64,000 nucleotides of DNA, taken from an uncultured Agromyces sp. (GTDB taxonomy: Bacteria; Actinomycetota; Actinomycetes; Actinomycetales; Microbacteriaceae). The stretch lies in NCBI GenBank assembly GCA_913053875.1, contig CAJXGN010000006.1:62001-126000 (forward strand), written 5' to 3'. The position numbers and the translations under genes are program-made. The notes beneath the pieces were generated by a model. That model ran no database searches and was not told the DNA's origin. It was given only the letters and a program-made list of their open reading frames with translations. Shown in pieces: positions 10,027 to 20,307 of this stretch. Position 1 is the stretch's first letter. Every line of letters begins with the position of its first letter.

Positions 10027-11436
10027 ATGATCGCCCTGACGATCGATGAGGTCGCGCGCGCCGTCGACGGGCGACTCGTCGACGCCGCGCACGGCGAGCG
10101 GGTGGTCGACGGTGCCGTGCACACCGACTCCCGTGAGGTCGGCCCCGGCGACGTCTTCGTCTGCAAGCCCGGCGAGGTGACCGACGGGCACGTGTTCGCT
10201 CCCGACGCGGTCGCCGCGGGCGCCGCGCTGCTCATCGTGGAGCGTCCGCTGGAGCTCGACGTGCCCCAGGTGGTCGTCGACGACGCCGTGGTCGGCCTCG
10301 GTGCGCTCGCGACCGAGGTGGTGCGCCGCGTCCGCGCGGGCGGCGCCCTGCGCGTGGTCGGCATCACCGGCTCGAACGGCAAGACGACGACCAAGAACCT
10401 GCTGCGCGCCATCCTGTCGCCCGAGGGCGAGACGGTCGCGCCGCGCGGCTCGTACAACAACGAGGTCGGCGCACCGGTCACCATGCTCGAGCTCACCGCC
10501 TCGACGAAGTACCTCGTCGCCGAGATGGGCGCCTCGGGCGTCGGCCACATCGCGCGGCTGACCCGCATGGCCCGCCCCGACATCGGCGTGGTGCTGAAGG
10601 TCGGCCTCGCCCACGCGGGTGAGTTCGGCGGCATCGAGCAGACCGTGCGCGCCAAGGGCGAGATGGTCGAGGCCCTCGCCGAGGACGGCGTCGCGGTGCT
10701 GAACGCCGACGACCCGCGCGTGGCCGGCATGGCCGACCGCACGAGCGCGCGCATCGTGCGGTTCGGGTTCGGGTTCGGAGCGGACGCCGACGTGCGCGCC
10801 ACCGACGTGGTCGCCCACGCGGGCGGCACCGACTTCCGCGTCGAGGTGGCGGGGATCGGCAGCGCCGACGTGCGCTTCCGCGTGCTCGGCGAGCACCACG
10901 TCATGAACGCGCTCGCGGCGATCGCGGTCGCGACCGAGCTCGGCGTCGCGCTCGACGACACCGTCGCCCGTCTCGAGCAGGTCACGCTCGCCGAGCGGTG
11001 GCGCATGCAGCTCATGGGCGGTCGCGACGGCATCACGGTGATCAACGACGCGTACAACGCGAGCCCGGACTCGATGGCCGCGGCCCTCAAGACGCTCGCG
11101 CAGCTCGGGCGGTCGGGCGGCCGCACGATCGCGGTGCTCGGCGAGATGAGCGAGCTCGGCGAGTTCTCGGGCGAGGAGCACGACCGCATCGGCCTGCAGG
11201 CCGTTCGTCTCGGCATCTCGCAGCTCGTCGTGGTGGGCGCGGGTGCGAGGCGCCTGCACATCACGGCGATCAACGAGGGGTCGTGGGACGGCGAGAGCGC
11301 GTTCGTCGAGACGCAGGACGAGGCGTTCGACCTCGTCGCGAAGACCGCCGGTCCCGGCGACACGGTGCTGGTGAAATCGTCGAACTCGGCGGGTCTCCGC
11401 CACCTCGGCGACCGATTGGGAGAATGGTTCGCGTGA
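10027..11436 (+). CDS. murF: UDP-N-acetylmuramoyl-tripeptide--D-alanyl-D-alanine ligase
   Basis: Adds D-Ala-D-Ala to the UDP-MurNAc-tripeptide, the last cytoplasmic peptide-addition step. The 469-aa protein has the three-domain Mur ligase plan: an N-terminal domain with [13 protein letters not shown], a central ATPase with [18 protein letters not shown] and [10 protein letters not shown], and a C-terminal domain with [19 protein letters not shown] after the P-loop, NNExGxP and EMGA mark it as MurF rather than MurE. It follows ftsI directly and overlaps mraY by 4 nt (GTGA). Confidence 0.95.
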   Translation: MIALTIDEVARAVDGRLVDAAHGERVVDGAVHTDSREVGPGDVFVCKPGEVTDGHVFAPDAVAAGAALLIVERPLELDVPQVVVDDAVVGLGALATEVVRRVRAGGALRVVGITGSNGKTTTKNLLRAILSPEGETVAPRGSYNNEVGAPVTMLELTASTKYLVAEMGASGVGHIARLTRMARPDIGVVLKVGLAHAGEFGGIEQTVRAKGEMVEALAEDGVAVLNADDPRVAGMADRTSARIVRFGFGFGADADVRATDVVAHAGGTDFRVEVAGIGSADVRFRVLGEHHVMNALAAIAVATELGVALDDTVARLEQVTLAERWRMQLMGGRDGITVINDAYNASPDSMAAALKTLAQLGRSGGRTIAVLGEMSELGEFSGEEHDRIGLQAVRLGISQLVVVGAGARRLHITAINEGSWDGESAFVETQDEAFDLVAKTAGPGDTVLVKSSNSAGLRHLGDRLGEWFA

Positions 11437-12527
11437 GAACACTGTTGACCGCAGGAGCGCTGTCGCTCTCCTTCACACTGTTCCTCACGCCGCTGTTCAT
11501 CCGGCTGTTCACGAAGCTGAACTGGGGCCAGTTCATCCGCGACGACGGGCCGAAGAGCCACCACGTCAAGCGCGGCACGCCCACCATGGGCGGCATCGTC
11601 TTCATCCTGGGCACGTTGTTCGGGTACTTCACGGCGACGCTCGTCTTCAACGAGCTGCCGACCGCATCGGGCCTGCTCGTGCTGCTGATGATGGTGGGCC
11701 TCGGCATCGTCGGCTTCGTCGACGACTTCCTGAAGACCCGCAAGAAGCAGAGCCTCGGCCTCGGCGGCTGGGCGAAGATCGCCGGCCAGGTGATCGTCGC
11801 CGCGGTGTTCGCGCTGCTCGCCCTCGGCTTCCCGAACGCGCAGGGGGAGACGCCCGCCTCCACGAGCATCTCGTTCATCCGAGACCTGCCGCTCGACTTC
11901 ATGGTGTTCGGCACGATCGTCGGCGTCATCCTCTACGTGCTCTGGATCACGCTGCTGACGGCCGCCGCGTCCAACGCGGTGAACGTCACCGACGGGCTCG
12001 ACGGGCTCGCCTCGGGCGCCTCGATCCTCGCGATCGGCTCGTTCGTGATCATCGGCTTCTGGCAGTTCAACCAGTCCTGCTTCTCCGAGAACCTGAACCC
12101 GAGCGACGGGTACCGCTGCTACGAGGTGCGCGATCCGCTCGACATCGCGATCGTCGCGACCGCGATCGTCGGCGCCGTGCTCGGCTTCCTCTGGTGGAAC
12201 ACCAACCCGGCGAAGATCATCATGGGCGACACGGGTTCGCTCGCGCTCGGCGGCGCCCTGGCCGCCCTCGCGGTGGTCAGCCGCACCGAGCTGCTGCTCA
12301 TCCTCATCGGCGGCCTCTTCGTCATCGAGACCGGCTCGGTCATCGTGCAGCGGGCGTACTTCAAGCTCACCCGCGGCAAGCGCATCTTCCTGATGAGTCC
12401 CATCCACCACCACTTCGAGCTGAAGGGCTGGGCCGAGGTGACGATCGTGGTGCGGTTCTGGATCATCGCCGGCCTCCTGGTCGCCGCGGGCGTCGGCTCC
12501 TTCTACCTCGAGTGGCTCGCCAACTGA
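11433..12527 (+). CDS. mraY: Phospho-N-acetylmuramoyl-pentapeptide transferase
   Basis: Polytopic membrane enzyme that transfers phospho-MurNAc-pentapeptide to undecaprenyl phosphate, making lipid I. The 364-aa protein from GTG 11433 has about ten hydrophobic helices and the family motifs [48 protein letters not shown] and [10 protein letters not shown] loop near residues 212-230 contains two Cys residues (SCFSEN and YRCYEV), probably outside. The start overlaps the murF stop (GTGA) and the stop overlaps the murD start by one base, so these genes are tightly coupled. Confidence 0.97.
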   Translation: MRTLLTAGALSLSFTLFLTPLFIRLFTKLNWGQFIRDDGPKSHHVKRGTPTMGGIVFILGTLFGYFTATLVFNELPTASGLLVLLMMVGLGIVGFVDDFLKTRKKQSLGLGGWAKIAGQVIVAAVFALLALGFPNAQGETPASTSISFIRDLPLDFMVFGTIVGVILYVLWITLLTAAASNAVNVTDGLDGLASGASILAIGSFVIIGFWQFNQSCFSENLNPSDGYRCYEVRDPLDIAIVATAIVGAVLGFLWWNTNPAKIIMGDTGSLALGGALAALAVVSRTELLLILIGGLFVIETGSVIVQRAYFKLTRGKRIFLMSPIHHHFELKGWAEVTIVVRFWIIAGLLVAAGVGSFYLEWLAN

Positions 12528-14056
12528 TGACGGATGCCTCGCGGCTCGACGCTCTCACGAGCTGGCGTTCCGACTGGTCGGGCCTGCGCACGGTCGTGCT
12601 GGGCGCGGGCGTCACGGGCTTCGCCGCCGCCGACACGCTCGCCGAGCTCGGCGCCGAGGTGCTCGTGGTGGCGCCCGCGGTCGACGACGACCGCGTGCGC
12701 GTGCTCGAGGTGATCGGCGCGCGCCTGCTGCAGCATCCGCTCGATGCCGTGCCCGAGGAGGTCGTGGCATTCGACCCCGAGCTCGTGATCGCCTCGCCCG
12801 GGTTCCACCCCGACCACCCGATGCTCGAGTGGGCCGCGACCGAGCGGGTCGCGGTGTGGGGCGACATCGAGCTGGCCTGGCGGGTGCGCGACAAGGTCGA
12901 ACCGGCCGCCGAGTGGATCCTCGTCACGGGCACCAACGGCAAGACGACCACGACGCAGCTCGCCGCGACGATGCTCGCGGCCCACGGGCTGCGTGCGGCC
13001 CCGTGCGGCAACATCGGCGTGCCCGTGCTCGACGCGGTGCGCGACCCGGGCGGGTTCGACGTGCTCGTGGTCGAGCTGTCGAGCTACCAGCTGCACCACC
13101 TGCCGCTCGACGGTCCGGGCGCGCTGCACCCCGTGTCATCCGTCTGCCTGAACATCGCGGACGATCACCTCGACTGGCACGGCTCCGCCGAGGCCTACCG
13201 TGCGGCGAAGGCGAAGGTGTACGAGCACGTGCGCGTGGCGTGCGTGTACAACAAGTCGGATGCCGCGACGGAGCAGATGGTGCGCGACGCCGAGGTCGAG
13301 GAGGGGGCGCGCGCGATCGGGTTCGACCTGGGCGTGCCGGGTCCGAGCGACTTCGGCATCGCCGAGGGCGTGCTGTGCGACCGCGCGTTCCTCGACGACC
13401 GTCGCAACACCGCGCTCGAGCTGACCACGCTCGACGAGCTCGCGCAGGCGGGGCTCGCGGCCCCGCACGTCGTGGCCAACATCCTCGCCGCGGCCGCGCT
13501 CGCCCGGTCGGTGGGCGTGCCGCCCGCGACCGTGCACGACGCGCTCGCGACCTTCCGCCTCGACGCCCACCGCATCGAGCGGGTCGCCGCGGCCGACGGC
13601 ATCGCGTGGGTCGACGACTCGAAGGCGACCAACCCGCACGCGGCGCAGGCGTCGCTCGCCGCCTACCCGTCGGTGGTGTGGATCGTCGGCGGCCTGCTGA
13701 AGGGCGTCGACATCGACGCGCTCGTCGCGGGCCACGTCGACCGGCTGCGCGCGGCCGTCGTGATCGGCGTCGATCGCGCCGCCCTCGTCGCGGCGTTCGC
13801 GCGACACGCCCCCGGGCTCGAGGTCGTCGAGGTCGTCACCGCCGACACTGGTGACGTGATGCGTCGCGCGGTCGAGTCGGCCGCCGGCCTCGCACGGGCG
13901 GGGGACACGGTGCTCCTCGCACCGGCGGCGGCGTCGATGGACCAGTTCACCGATTACGCCGACCGGGGACGCCGCTTCGCCGGCGCCGTGCGCGAGTACC
14001 TGGGAGGTGAGGCGGATGACGGCTCCGCCCCACGCGCGCCCGGACTCCCCGGCTGA
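12527..14056 (+). CDS. murD: UDP-N-acetylmuramoylalanine--D-glutamate ligase
   Basis: ATP-dependent addition of D-Glu to UDP-MurNAc-L-Ala (or its equivalent). The 509-aa protein begins at ATG 12527, sharing one base with the mraY stop. It has a Rossmann-like N-terminal domain (VVLGAGVTGFAAA), the central ATPase motif GTNGKTTTTQ, VELSSYQL, NIADDHLDWH, the C-terminal HRIERV...DDSKATNPHA, and GGLLKGVD. The last 14 codons overlap the start of ftsW in another frame. Confidence 0.96.
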   Translation: MTDASRLDALTSWRSDWSGLRTVVLGAGVTGFAAADTLAELGAEVLVVAPAVDDDRVRVLEVIGARLLQHPLDAVPEEVVAFDPELVIASPGFHPDHPMLEWAATERVAVWGDIELAWRVRDKVEPAAEWILVTGTNGKTTTTQLAATMLAAHGLRAAPCGNIGVPVLDAVRDPGGFDVLVVELSSYQLHHLPLDGPGALHPVSSVCLNIADDHLDWHGSAEAYRAAKAKVYEHVRVACVYNKSDAATEQMVRDAEVEEGARAIGFDLGVPGPSDFGIAEGVLCDRAFLDDRRNTALELTTLDELAQAGLAAPHVVANILAAAALARSVGVPPATVHDALATFRLDAHRIERVAAADGIAWVDDSKATNPHAAQASLAAYPSVVWIVGGLLKGVDIDALVAGHVDRLRAAVVIGVDRAALVAAFARHAPGLEVVEVVTADTGDVMRRAVESAAGLARAGDTVLLAPAAASMDQFTDYADRGRRFAGAVREYLGGEADDGSAPRAPGLPG

Positions 14057-15242
14057 GGACCGCCCCGGCGGCATCTCCGCGGCCCGCATCCGGCTCGGGC
14101 GCATGTTCCGCGCCGAGTCGGCGAACTACTTCACCCTGCTCGGCACGACGATCTTCCTGGTCGTGTTCGGCCTCGTCATGGTGCTGTCGTCGTCGACGGT
14201 CGACTCGTATATCGCCGACGAGGGCTTCTTCGGCGAGTTCATGCGCCAGGGCGTGTTCGTGCTGGTCGGGATCCCGCTCATGCTGGTGGTGAGCCGCCTG
14301 CCGCAGCGGTTCTGGATGGCGGTCGCCTGGCCCGCCCTCGCGATCGCGTGCGGGCTCCAGGTGCTGGTGGTCGCGACGCCCATGGGCGTGACGGTCGGCG
14401 GCAACACGAACTGGCTGAACCTCGGCGGGTTCCAGTTCCAGCCCTCGGAGGCCATCAAGCTCGCGCTCGTGCTCTGGCTGGGGCTCATGACCACGCGCAA
14501 GGAGCCGGTGCTCGGCGAGTTCGGCCGCGGCGTGCTGCCGATCCTGCTGATCGGCGGCGGCGCGATCGGCCTGGTGCTCCTCGGCGGCGACCTCGGCACG
14601 GTCATGATCATGGGCGGGATGCTGCTGGGCACCCTGTTCCTCATCGGGGTGCGGCTTCGGCTGCTCGTCGTGCCGGTGCTGCTCGGCGCGGGCGCGTTCG
14701 CCCTCGCGGCCGTGACCAGCGAGAACCGGATGCAGCGCATCGGCGCGTTCCTCAGCCACACCTGCGACGACTACATCAATTCGTGCTGGCAGACCGAGCA
14801 CGGCACCTTCGCCCTCGCCAACGGCGGGGTCTTCGGCGTCGGCCTCGGCAACTCCACCGCGAAGTGGTCGTGGCTCCCTGCGGCAGACAACGACTTCATC
14901 TTCGCGATCATCGGCGAGGAGCTCGGCCTCATCGGCGCCGTCGTCGTGCTCGGCCTGCTGGTCGTGCTCGCGATCGCGTTCGCCCGCATCATGCGGCAGG
15001 CGCCGACGATGTTCGGACGCACCGTGACGGCCGCGATGCTCGTCTGGGTGATCGGTCAGGCGTGTGTCAATATCGGTGTCGTGCTCGGTGTCTTCCCCGT
15101 CCTCGGCGTCCCCCTCCCGCTCGTGTCCTCCGGCGGCACGGCCCTGCTGACCACGCTGGTCGGCATCGGCGTCGTGCTCTCGGTCGCGCGCGAGTCCGCG
15201 CCCGTCCCGGCCCGGGCACGGAAGCGGGCGACCGCGCGATGA
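14016..15242 (+). CDS. ftsW: Septal peptidoglycan glycosyltransferase FtsW (SEDS family)
   Basis: Membrane enzyme polymerising lipid II at the septum with FtsI. The 408-aa protein from ATG 14016 has a hydrophilic N terminus of about 40 residues, then about ten hydrophobic helices with SEDS motifs: NWLNLGGFQFQPSEAIK, GGDLGT, NSTAKWSWLPAADNDFIFAIIGEELG and PLPLVSSGGTALL. The Asp of AADNDF belongs to the conserved region thought essential for polymerase activity. The ATG at 14016 is chosen over GTG 14007 because GGGAGG at 14002-14007 is ideally spaced. It starts 41 nt inside murD and overlaps murG by 4 nt. Confidence 0.95.
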   Translation: MTAPPHARPDSPAEDRPGGISAARIRLGRMFRAESANYFTLLGTTIFLVVFGLVMVLSSSTVDSYIADEGFFGEFMRQGVFVLVGIPLMLVVSRLPQRFWMAVAWPALAIACGLQVLVVATPMGVTVGGNTNWLNLGGFQFQPSEAIKLALVLWLGLMTTRKEPVLGEFGRGVLPILLIGGGAIGLVLLGGDLGTVMIMGGMLLGTLFLIGVRLRLLVVPVLLGAGAFALAAVTSENRMQRIGAFLSHTCDDYINSCWQTEHGTFALANGGVFGVGLGNSTAKWSWLPAADNDFIFAIIGEELGLIGAVVVLGLLVVLAIAFARIMRQAPTMFGRTVTAAMLVWVIGQACVNIGVVLGVFPVLGVPLPLVSSGGTALLTTLVGIGVVLSVARESAPVPARARKRATAR

Positions 15243-16330
15243 CCACGTACCTCCTCGCCGGCGGTGGCACCGCCGGCCACGTGAACCCGCTGCTCGCCGT
15301 CGCCGACCGGCTGCGCGAACGCGAGCCCGACGCCCGCGTGCTCGTGCTCGGCACCGCAGAGGGGCTCGAGGCACGCCTCGTGCCGGCGCGCGGCTACGAG
15401 CTGCTCACCATCCCGAAGGTGCCCTTCCCGCGCCGGCCGAACCGTGCGGCGATCGCGTTCCCGTCGACGTTCCGGCGCAGCATCCGCACCGTTCGCGAGC
15501 TCATCCGCGAGCACGGCGTCGACGTCGTGGTGGGCTTCGGCGGGTACGTCGCGACGCCCGCCTACCTGGCCGCCCGCGCCGAGAAGGTGCCGGTCGCCCT
15601 GCACGAGGCGAACGCGAAGCCCGGGCTCGCGAACCGGCTCGGCAGCCGGTTCGCGGCGACGGTCGGCGTCGCGTTCGAGGGCACGCCGCTGCGCGGTGCA
15701 CGCTTCGTCGGCATGCCGCTGCGCAGCGAGATCGAGCGGATGGACCGTGCCGCCGCGCGCGCGGAGGCCGCCGAGTTCTTCGGACTCGACGCCGGCCGAC
15801 CCGTACTGCTCGCGACCGGCGGCTCGCTCGGCGCCCGTCGGCTGAACGCCACGGTCGCGGGGTCGGCGCTCGCGCTGCGCGCCACGGGATGGCAGGTGCT
15901 GCACATCACGGGCCGGTCGTCCGAGGTGACCGACCCGGGCCTCGACGGCTACCGGATGATCGACTACTGCGACCGCATGGACCTCGCGCTCGCGATCGCC
16001 GACTTCGCACTCTCGCGCGCGGGCGCGGCGACGGTGAGCGAGCTGGCCGCGCTCGGCATCCCCGCCGTGTACGTGCCGTATCCCGTGGGCAACGGCGAGC
16101 AGCGCTTCAACGCGGCGGGCGTGGTCGAGGCGGGTGGCGGCATCCTCGTCGACGACGCCGACTTCGTGCCGAGCTGGGTCGACGCGAACGTGGTGCCGTT
16201 GCTGGCGGACGGCGCGAGCGTCGCGGCCATGGCCGGGCAGGCGGCATCCGCCGGGGTCATCGACGGCACCGACCGCATGGTCGCGCTCGTCGACGAGGCA
16301 CTCGGCGCGGGAACGCACCGACGCGCCTGA
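15239..16330 (+). CDS. murG: UDP-N-acetylglucosamine--N-acetylmuramyl-(pentapeptide) pyrophosphoryl-undecaprenol GlcNAc transferase
   Basis: Peripheral membrane glycosyltransferase (GT28) that converts lipid I to lipid II. The 363-aa protein carries the N-terminal glycine-rich loop [53 protein letters not shown] in the UDP-GlcNAc-binding half and [24 protein letters not shown]. Start ATG 15239 overlaps the ftsW stop (ATGA). A short gap with a TAGCCT hexamer (16337-16342) separates it from murC. Confidence 0.96.
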   Translation: MTTYLLAGGGTAGHVNPLLAVADRLREREPDARVLVLGTAEGLEARLVPARGYELLTIPKVPFPRRPNRAAIAFPSTFRRSIRTVRELIREHGVDVVVGFGGYVATPAYLAARAEKVPVALHEANAKPGLANRLGSRFAATVGVAFEGTPLRGARFVGMPLRSEIERMDRAAARAEAAEFFGLDAGRPVLLATGGSLGARRLNATVAGSALALRATGWQVLHITGRSSEVTDPGLDGYRMIDYCDRMDLALAIADFALSRAGAATVSELAALGIPAVYVPYPVGNGEQRFNAAGVVEAGGGILVDDADFVPSWVDANVVPLLADGASVAAMAGQAASAGVIDGTDRMVALVDEALGAGTHRRA

Positions 16331-16394
16331 CGCGCGTAGCCTTGACCACGGACGCCACGGCGTCGACCCGACCATCAGAGAGAGCCCAGCCCAC

Positions 16395-17795
16395 GTGACG
16401 ATCAAGCCCGACACCTCCATCGAGATGCCCGAGTCCATCGGCGCCGTCCACTTCGTCGGCATCGGCGGCGCGGGCATGAGCGGCATCGCGCGGTTGTTCC
16501 TGGGCGCGGGCCACCGGGTGACCGGGTCGGACGTGCGCGACTCCGACACGGTCCGCACGCTGCGCGAGCTCGGTGCGACCGTGTCGATCGGCCACGACGC
16601 CGCGCACGTCGGCGACGCCGACACGGTAGTCGTGACCGGCGCGCTCTGGCAGGACAACCCCGAGTACCGGTACGCGCTCGAGCACGGCATCCCGGTGCTG
16701 CACCGCTCGCAGGCGCTCGCCTGGCTCATCCGCTCGCAGCGGCTCGTCTCGGTCGCGGGCGCGCACGGCAAGACGACGTCGACCGGCATGATCATCACGG
16801 GCCTGATCGGCCTCGGACAGGACCCGAGCTTCGTCAACGGCGGCGTCATCCAGGCCCTCGGCACGAGCTCGGCGCGCGGGTCGGGGGAGTGGTTCGTGGT
16901 CGAGGCCGACGAGTCCGACGGCTCGTTCCTGCTCTACGACACCTCGGTCGCGCTCGTCACGAACGTCGACCCCGACCACCTCGACCACTACGGCTCGTTC
17001 GAGGCGTTCGAGGACGCGTTCGTGACGTTCGCCGACCGCGCGCGCGAGCTGGTCGCCATCTCGGCCGACGACCCGGGCGCGCTGCGCGTGAAGGACCGGC
17101 TCTCGCATCGTCGCGTGCTGACCTTCGGCGAGGCGGACTCGGCCGACGTGCGCGTGCACTCGATCGAGACCGACGGGCCGGTGTCGTTCGCGATCGACCA
17201 CGAGGGCGCGACGTACCGCACCCGGCTCGCGGTGCCGGGCGTGCACAACGCCATCAATGCGGCGGGCGCCTTCGCGGTGCTCGTGGGCCTCGGCTTCCCG
17301 CCGGCGGAGACGCTCGCGGAGATCTCGGAGTTCGGCGGCACGGGCCGCCGGTTCGAGCTGCACGGCACCGTGGGCGGCGTGAGCGTGTTCGACGACTACG
17401 CCCACCACCCGACCGAGGTGGCGGCCGCGCTCTCCGGCGCGCGCACGGTCGTCGGCGAGGGGCGCATCATCGCCGTGCACCAGCCGCACCTGTACAGCCG
17501 GACCCGGCTGTTCGCGGGCGAGTTCGCCGAGGTGCTCGAGACGCTGGCCGACGAGACGATCGTGCTCGACGTGTACGGCGCGCGCGAGGACCCGGAGCCC
17601 GGCGTGACCGGCCAGCTCGTCGCCGACCGGTTCAACGACCCGTCCAAGGTGTCGTTCATCGCCGACTGGCAGGCGGCGGCCGACCACACGGCGCGCATCG
17701 CGCGCGAGGGCGACTACGTCATCACGCTCGGCTGCGGCGACGTGTACCGCATCGTGCCCCAGCTGCTCGGCTCGCTCGAGCGGGAGCGGGGCTGA
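16395..17795 (+). CDS. murC: UDP-N-acetylmuramate--L-alanine ligase
   Basis: Adds the first amino acid of the stem peptide to UDP-MurNAc using ATP. The 466-aa protein from GTG 16395 has [17 protein letters not shown] near the N terminus, the P-loop [31 protein letters not shown], and the C-terminal [20 protein letters not shown] and HQPHLYSRT. In some type-B peptidoglycans of Microbacteriaceae the first residue is reported as Gly or Ser rather than Ala; which residue this enzyme prefers cannot be read from the sequence. A TAGCCT hexamer 52 nt upstream could supply an internal promoter. Confidence 0.95.
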   Translation: MTIKPDTSIEMPESIGAVHFVGIGGAGMSGIARLFLGAGHRVTGSDVRDSDTVRTLRELGATVSIGHDAAHVGDADTVVVTGALWQDNPEYRYALEHGIPVLHRSQALAWLIRSQRLVSVAGAHGKTTSTGMIITGLIGLGQDPSFVNGGVIQALGTSSARGSGEWFVVEADESDGSFLLYDTSVALVTNVDPDHLDHYGSFEAFEDAFVTFADRARELVAISADDPGALRVKDRLSHRRVLTFGEADSADVRVHSIETDGPVSFAIDHEGATYRTRLAVPGVHNAINAAGAFAVLVGLGFPPAETLAEISEFGGTGRRFELHGTVGGVSVFDDYAHHPTEVAAALSGARTVVGEGRIIAVHQPHLYSRTRLFAGEFAEVLETLADETIVLDVYGAREDPEPGVTGQLVADRFNDPSKVSFIADWQAAADHTARIAREGDYVITLGCGDVYRIVPQLLGSLERERG

Positions 17796-17808
17796 GGATG
17801 CTCCGGGC

Positions 17809-18966
17809 GTGAGGCGTCCGCAGGGCTTCGACGGCCGGGGGCGCGCGCGTCCCGGGGCCAGCCCGGCCGCACGCGGTGCCGAGGCGGGCGAGGCGGATGC
17901 TCCCGCGAGCGGCGAGGTGCGCACGGAGGCCGCGCGCCCGGCCGCCCCGACGCGGACTCCGCCCGCGCCCTCGCGGGTGCCGTCGCGGGTGCCGCCCGCA
18001 GCAGCAGACCCGCCGTCGTCCTCGTCGGCACCGGCGCCCGCCGACGCACAGCTCACCGAACCCATCCCGATCGTGCGACCCGGCGGGACGACGACCGACG
18101 ACGCCGAGCCCCCAGACCACGAGCCGTCGCGGTTCGCCGCGACGATCGACGCCGAGCCGACGACCGCCGAGTCTGCCGCCGGCGGAGGTCGCCTCGCGGG
18201 ATGGCGCGCGAAACGCGAGGTGCGCCGCGCGACCCGCCGGCGCCGGCGCTACGAGCGTGCCGAGATGCGCCGGTTCACCAAGCGGCAGCGCAACCGGCGC
18301 ATCGCGTGGGCGGTCGGCATCGGCAGCGTGCTGCTCGTCGTGGGCGGGCTCACCGCCGCTGCGTACTCGCCGCTCATGGCGGTGCAGGAGATCGTGGTCC
18401 AGGGTGCGGGCGAGCGGGTCACGGCCGACGAGGTGCAGGTCGCGCTCGACGCGCAGCGCGGCACCCCGCTTCCGCTCGTCGACGATCGGGCGGTCGGCGA
18501 GGCGCTCGCGGAGTTCTCGGCGATCCAGACCTGGGCGATCGAGCGGCGGCCGCCCGGCACGCTCGTGGTGCGGCTCGTCGAACGCACGCCGATCGCGGTG
18601 GTCGCGGGCGGCGGCGGGTTCCGCGTGGTGGACGGCGCCGGCATCGTGCTCGAGGAGCAGCCGGTGCGCCCGGAGGGGCTTCCGCTCGTCGACGCGGAGG
18701 GCGGCCTCGCCGGCGACGGGTTCCGGTCGGCGAGCGCGGTGATCCGGTCGCTGCCCGACGAGCTGCGCTCGAGCGTGCTGTCGGCGTCGGCGACGACGGC
18801 CGACGACGTGCGGCTGGAGCTCGCCGGGGGAGCGAGCGTGGTGTGGGGCAGCGCGGAGGAGTCCGTGCTCAAGGCGGCGGTGCTCGAGGCGCTGGTCGAG
18901 GCCGCGCCGCCGTCGACGGTCTCGCGCTACGACGTGTCGTCGCCGCGCAGCGCGGTCGTGGGCTGA
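17809..18966 (+). CDS. ftsQ: Cell division protein FtsQ/DivIB
   Basis: Bitopic divisome protein that bridges early and late division proteins. The 385-aa protein from GTG 17809 has an unusually long, low-complexity Pro/Ala/Arg N terminus (about 160 residues, cytoplasmic), one transmembrane helix at about 166-188, then an extracellular POTRA domain (MAVQEIVVQGAGERV...ALDAQRGTPL) and a beta-type FtsQ domain (WAIERRPPGTLVVRLVERTPIAVV). It follows murC closely and is the last gene before ftsZ, which has its own AT-rich upstream region. Confidence 0.9.
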   Translation: MRRPQGFDGRGRARPGASPAARGAEAGEADAPASGEVRTEAARPAAPTRTPPAPSRVPSRVPPAAADPPSSSSAPAPADAQLTEPIPIVRPGGTTTDDAEPPDHEPSRFAATIDAEPTTAESAAGGGRLAGWRAKREVRRATRRRRRYERAEMRRFTKRQRNRRIAWAVGIGSVLLVVGGLTAAAYSPLMAVQEIVVQGAGERVTADEVQVALDAQRGTPLPLVDDRAVGEALAEFSAIQTWAIERRPPGTLVVRLVERTPIAVVAGGGGFRVVDGAGIVLEEQPVRPEGLPLVDAEGGLAGDGFRSASAVIRSLPDELRSSVLSASATTADDVRLELAGGASVVWGSAEESVLKAAVLEALVEAAPPSTVSRYDVSSPRSAVVG

Positions 18967-19034
18967 CGCGGATCGCGACACGCGGCGCGTCGTGCGCCGA
19001 TCGGGCATGGGCGCGCCTACCGTCGAGGTCAGGG

Positions 19035-19080
19035 AAATTGCATACTCGGCAAAACTTTAACCTTACACCTGAGGTTGAGA
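19035..19080 (+). promoter_or_regulatory. AT-rich upstream region of ftsZ with an inverted repeat
   Basis: In a GC-rich setting this stretch is strikingly AT-rich. It contains TTGCAT (19038-19043), a possible -35, and CTTTAACCTTACACC around the expected -10. AACCT (19059-19063) and AGGTT (19072-19076) form an inverted repeat with an 8-nt spacer. Probably the main ftsZ promoter with an operator, but the exact -10 cannot be fixed by eye. Confidence 0.45.
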
Positions 19081-19109
19081 CTTGAGAGTGACGCACGGAG
19101 GGCCGGACA

Positions 19110-20288
19110 GTGTCGACAAACCAGAACTACCTCGCAGTCATCAAGGTCGTCGGCATCGGCGGCGGTGGCGTGAACGCGGTGAACCGCATGATCGAGCTCG
19201 GCCTGCGCGGGGTCGAGTTCATCGCGATCAACACCGACGCCCAGGCGCTGCTCATGAGCGACGCCGACGTCAAGCTCGATGTCGGGCGGGACCTCACGCG
19301 CGGACTCGGCGCGGGCGCCGACCCCGAGGTCGGCCGACGCGCCGCGGAGGACCACGCGGAGGAGATCGAGGAGGCGCTCGCGGGCGCCGACATGGTCTTC
19401 GTGACCGCGGGTGAGGGCGGCGGCACCGGCACCGGAGGCGCCCCGGTCGTGGCGCGCATCGCCAAGTCGATCGGCGCCCTCACGATCGGTGTCGTCACGA
19501 AGCCGTTCAGCTTCGAGGGCAAGCGCCGCCAGACCCAGGCCGAGCAGGGTGTCGCGACCCTGAAAAACGAGGTCGACACCCTCATCGTGGTGCCGAACGA
19601 CCGGCTCCTGGAGATCAGCGACCGCGGCATCTCGATGCTCGAGGCGTTCGCCACGGCCGACCAGGTGCTCCTCGCCGGTGTCCAGGGCATCACCGACCTG
19701 ATCACCACGCCCGGACTCATCAACCTGGACTTCGCCGACGTCAAGTCGGTCATGCAGGGCGCGGGCTCCGCGCTCATGGGCATCGGGTCGTCGCGGGGCG
19801 CGGATCGCGCGATCAAGGCGGCCGAGCTGGCCGTGGCGTCACCGCTGCTCGAAGCCTCGATCGACGGCGCGCACGGCGTGCTGCTGTCGATCCAGGGCGG
19901 TTCGAACCTCGGCATCTTCGAGATCAACGACGCGGCCCGTCTGGTCCAGGAGGCCGTGCACCCGGAGGCGAACATCATCTTCGGCGCCGTCATCGACGAC
20001 ACGCTCGGCGACGAGGTGCGCGTGACCGTGATCGCGGCCGGGTTCGACGGCGGCGAGCCGTCGCCGATCCGCGACGAGCTCGAGGCGGGCGCATTCGGCG
20101 GCGCGGCGATCGGTGCGGGCGATGCGGCGGCGGCGACGACCGAGACCGAGATCTCGATCGAGGAGCTCGTCGAGAGCGCGTCCTGGTCGACCGCCGAGCA
20201 GCCGACCGCGACGGCCGACGCGATCGTGGGCGACCCGGCGTTCGACGAGCAGCCCGACGACCTCGACATCCCCGACTTCCTCAAGTGA
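19110..20288 (+). CDS. ftsZ: Cell division GTPase FtsZ
   Basis: Tubulin-like GTPase that polymerises into the Z ring. The 392-aa protein has [16 protein letters not shown] near the N terminus, the tubulin signature [21 protein letters not shown], the catalytic T7 loop [12 protein letters not shown], a variable Ala/Thr-rich linker from about residue 320, and the canonical C-terminal peptide [10 protein letters not shown], which should bind SepF. Start is GTG 19110 with GGAGGG at 19097-19102, 7 nt upstream. It follows ftsQ after 143 bp holding an AT-rich promoter region and directly precedes yggS; the yfiH/pgeF gene commonly between them in actinobacteria is missing. Confidence 0.98.
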   Translation: MSTNQNYLAVIKVVGIGGGGVNAVNRMIELGLRGVEFIAINTDAQALLMSDADVKLDVGRDLTRGLGAGADPEVGRRAAEDHAEEIEEALAGADMVFVTAGEGGGTGTGGAPVVARIAKSIGALTIGVVTKPFSFEGKRRQTQAEQGVATLKNEVDTLIVVPNDRLLEISDRGISMLEAFATADQVLLAGVQGITDLITTPGLINLDFADVKSVMQGAGSALMGIGSSRGADRAIKAAELAVASPLLEASIDGAHGVLLSIQGGSNLGIFEINDAARLVQEAVHPEANIIFGAVIDDTLGDEVRVTVIAAGFDGGEPSPIRDELEAGAFGGAAIGAGDAAAATTETEISIEELVESASWSTAEQPTATADAIVGDPAFDEQPDDLDIPDFLK

Positions 20289-20307
20289 GTCCGCAGGCGG
20301 GCGCGCG

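Noticed and set aside
7144..11442. Very long minus-strand open frame (over 1400 codons) opposite rsmH-ftsL-ftsI-murF
   Set aside because: Low-complexity Arg/Ala/His/Asp composition and no domain; it is the antisense shadow of high-GC coding genes.
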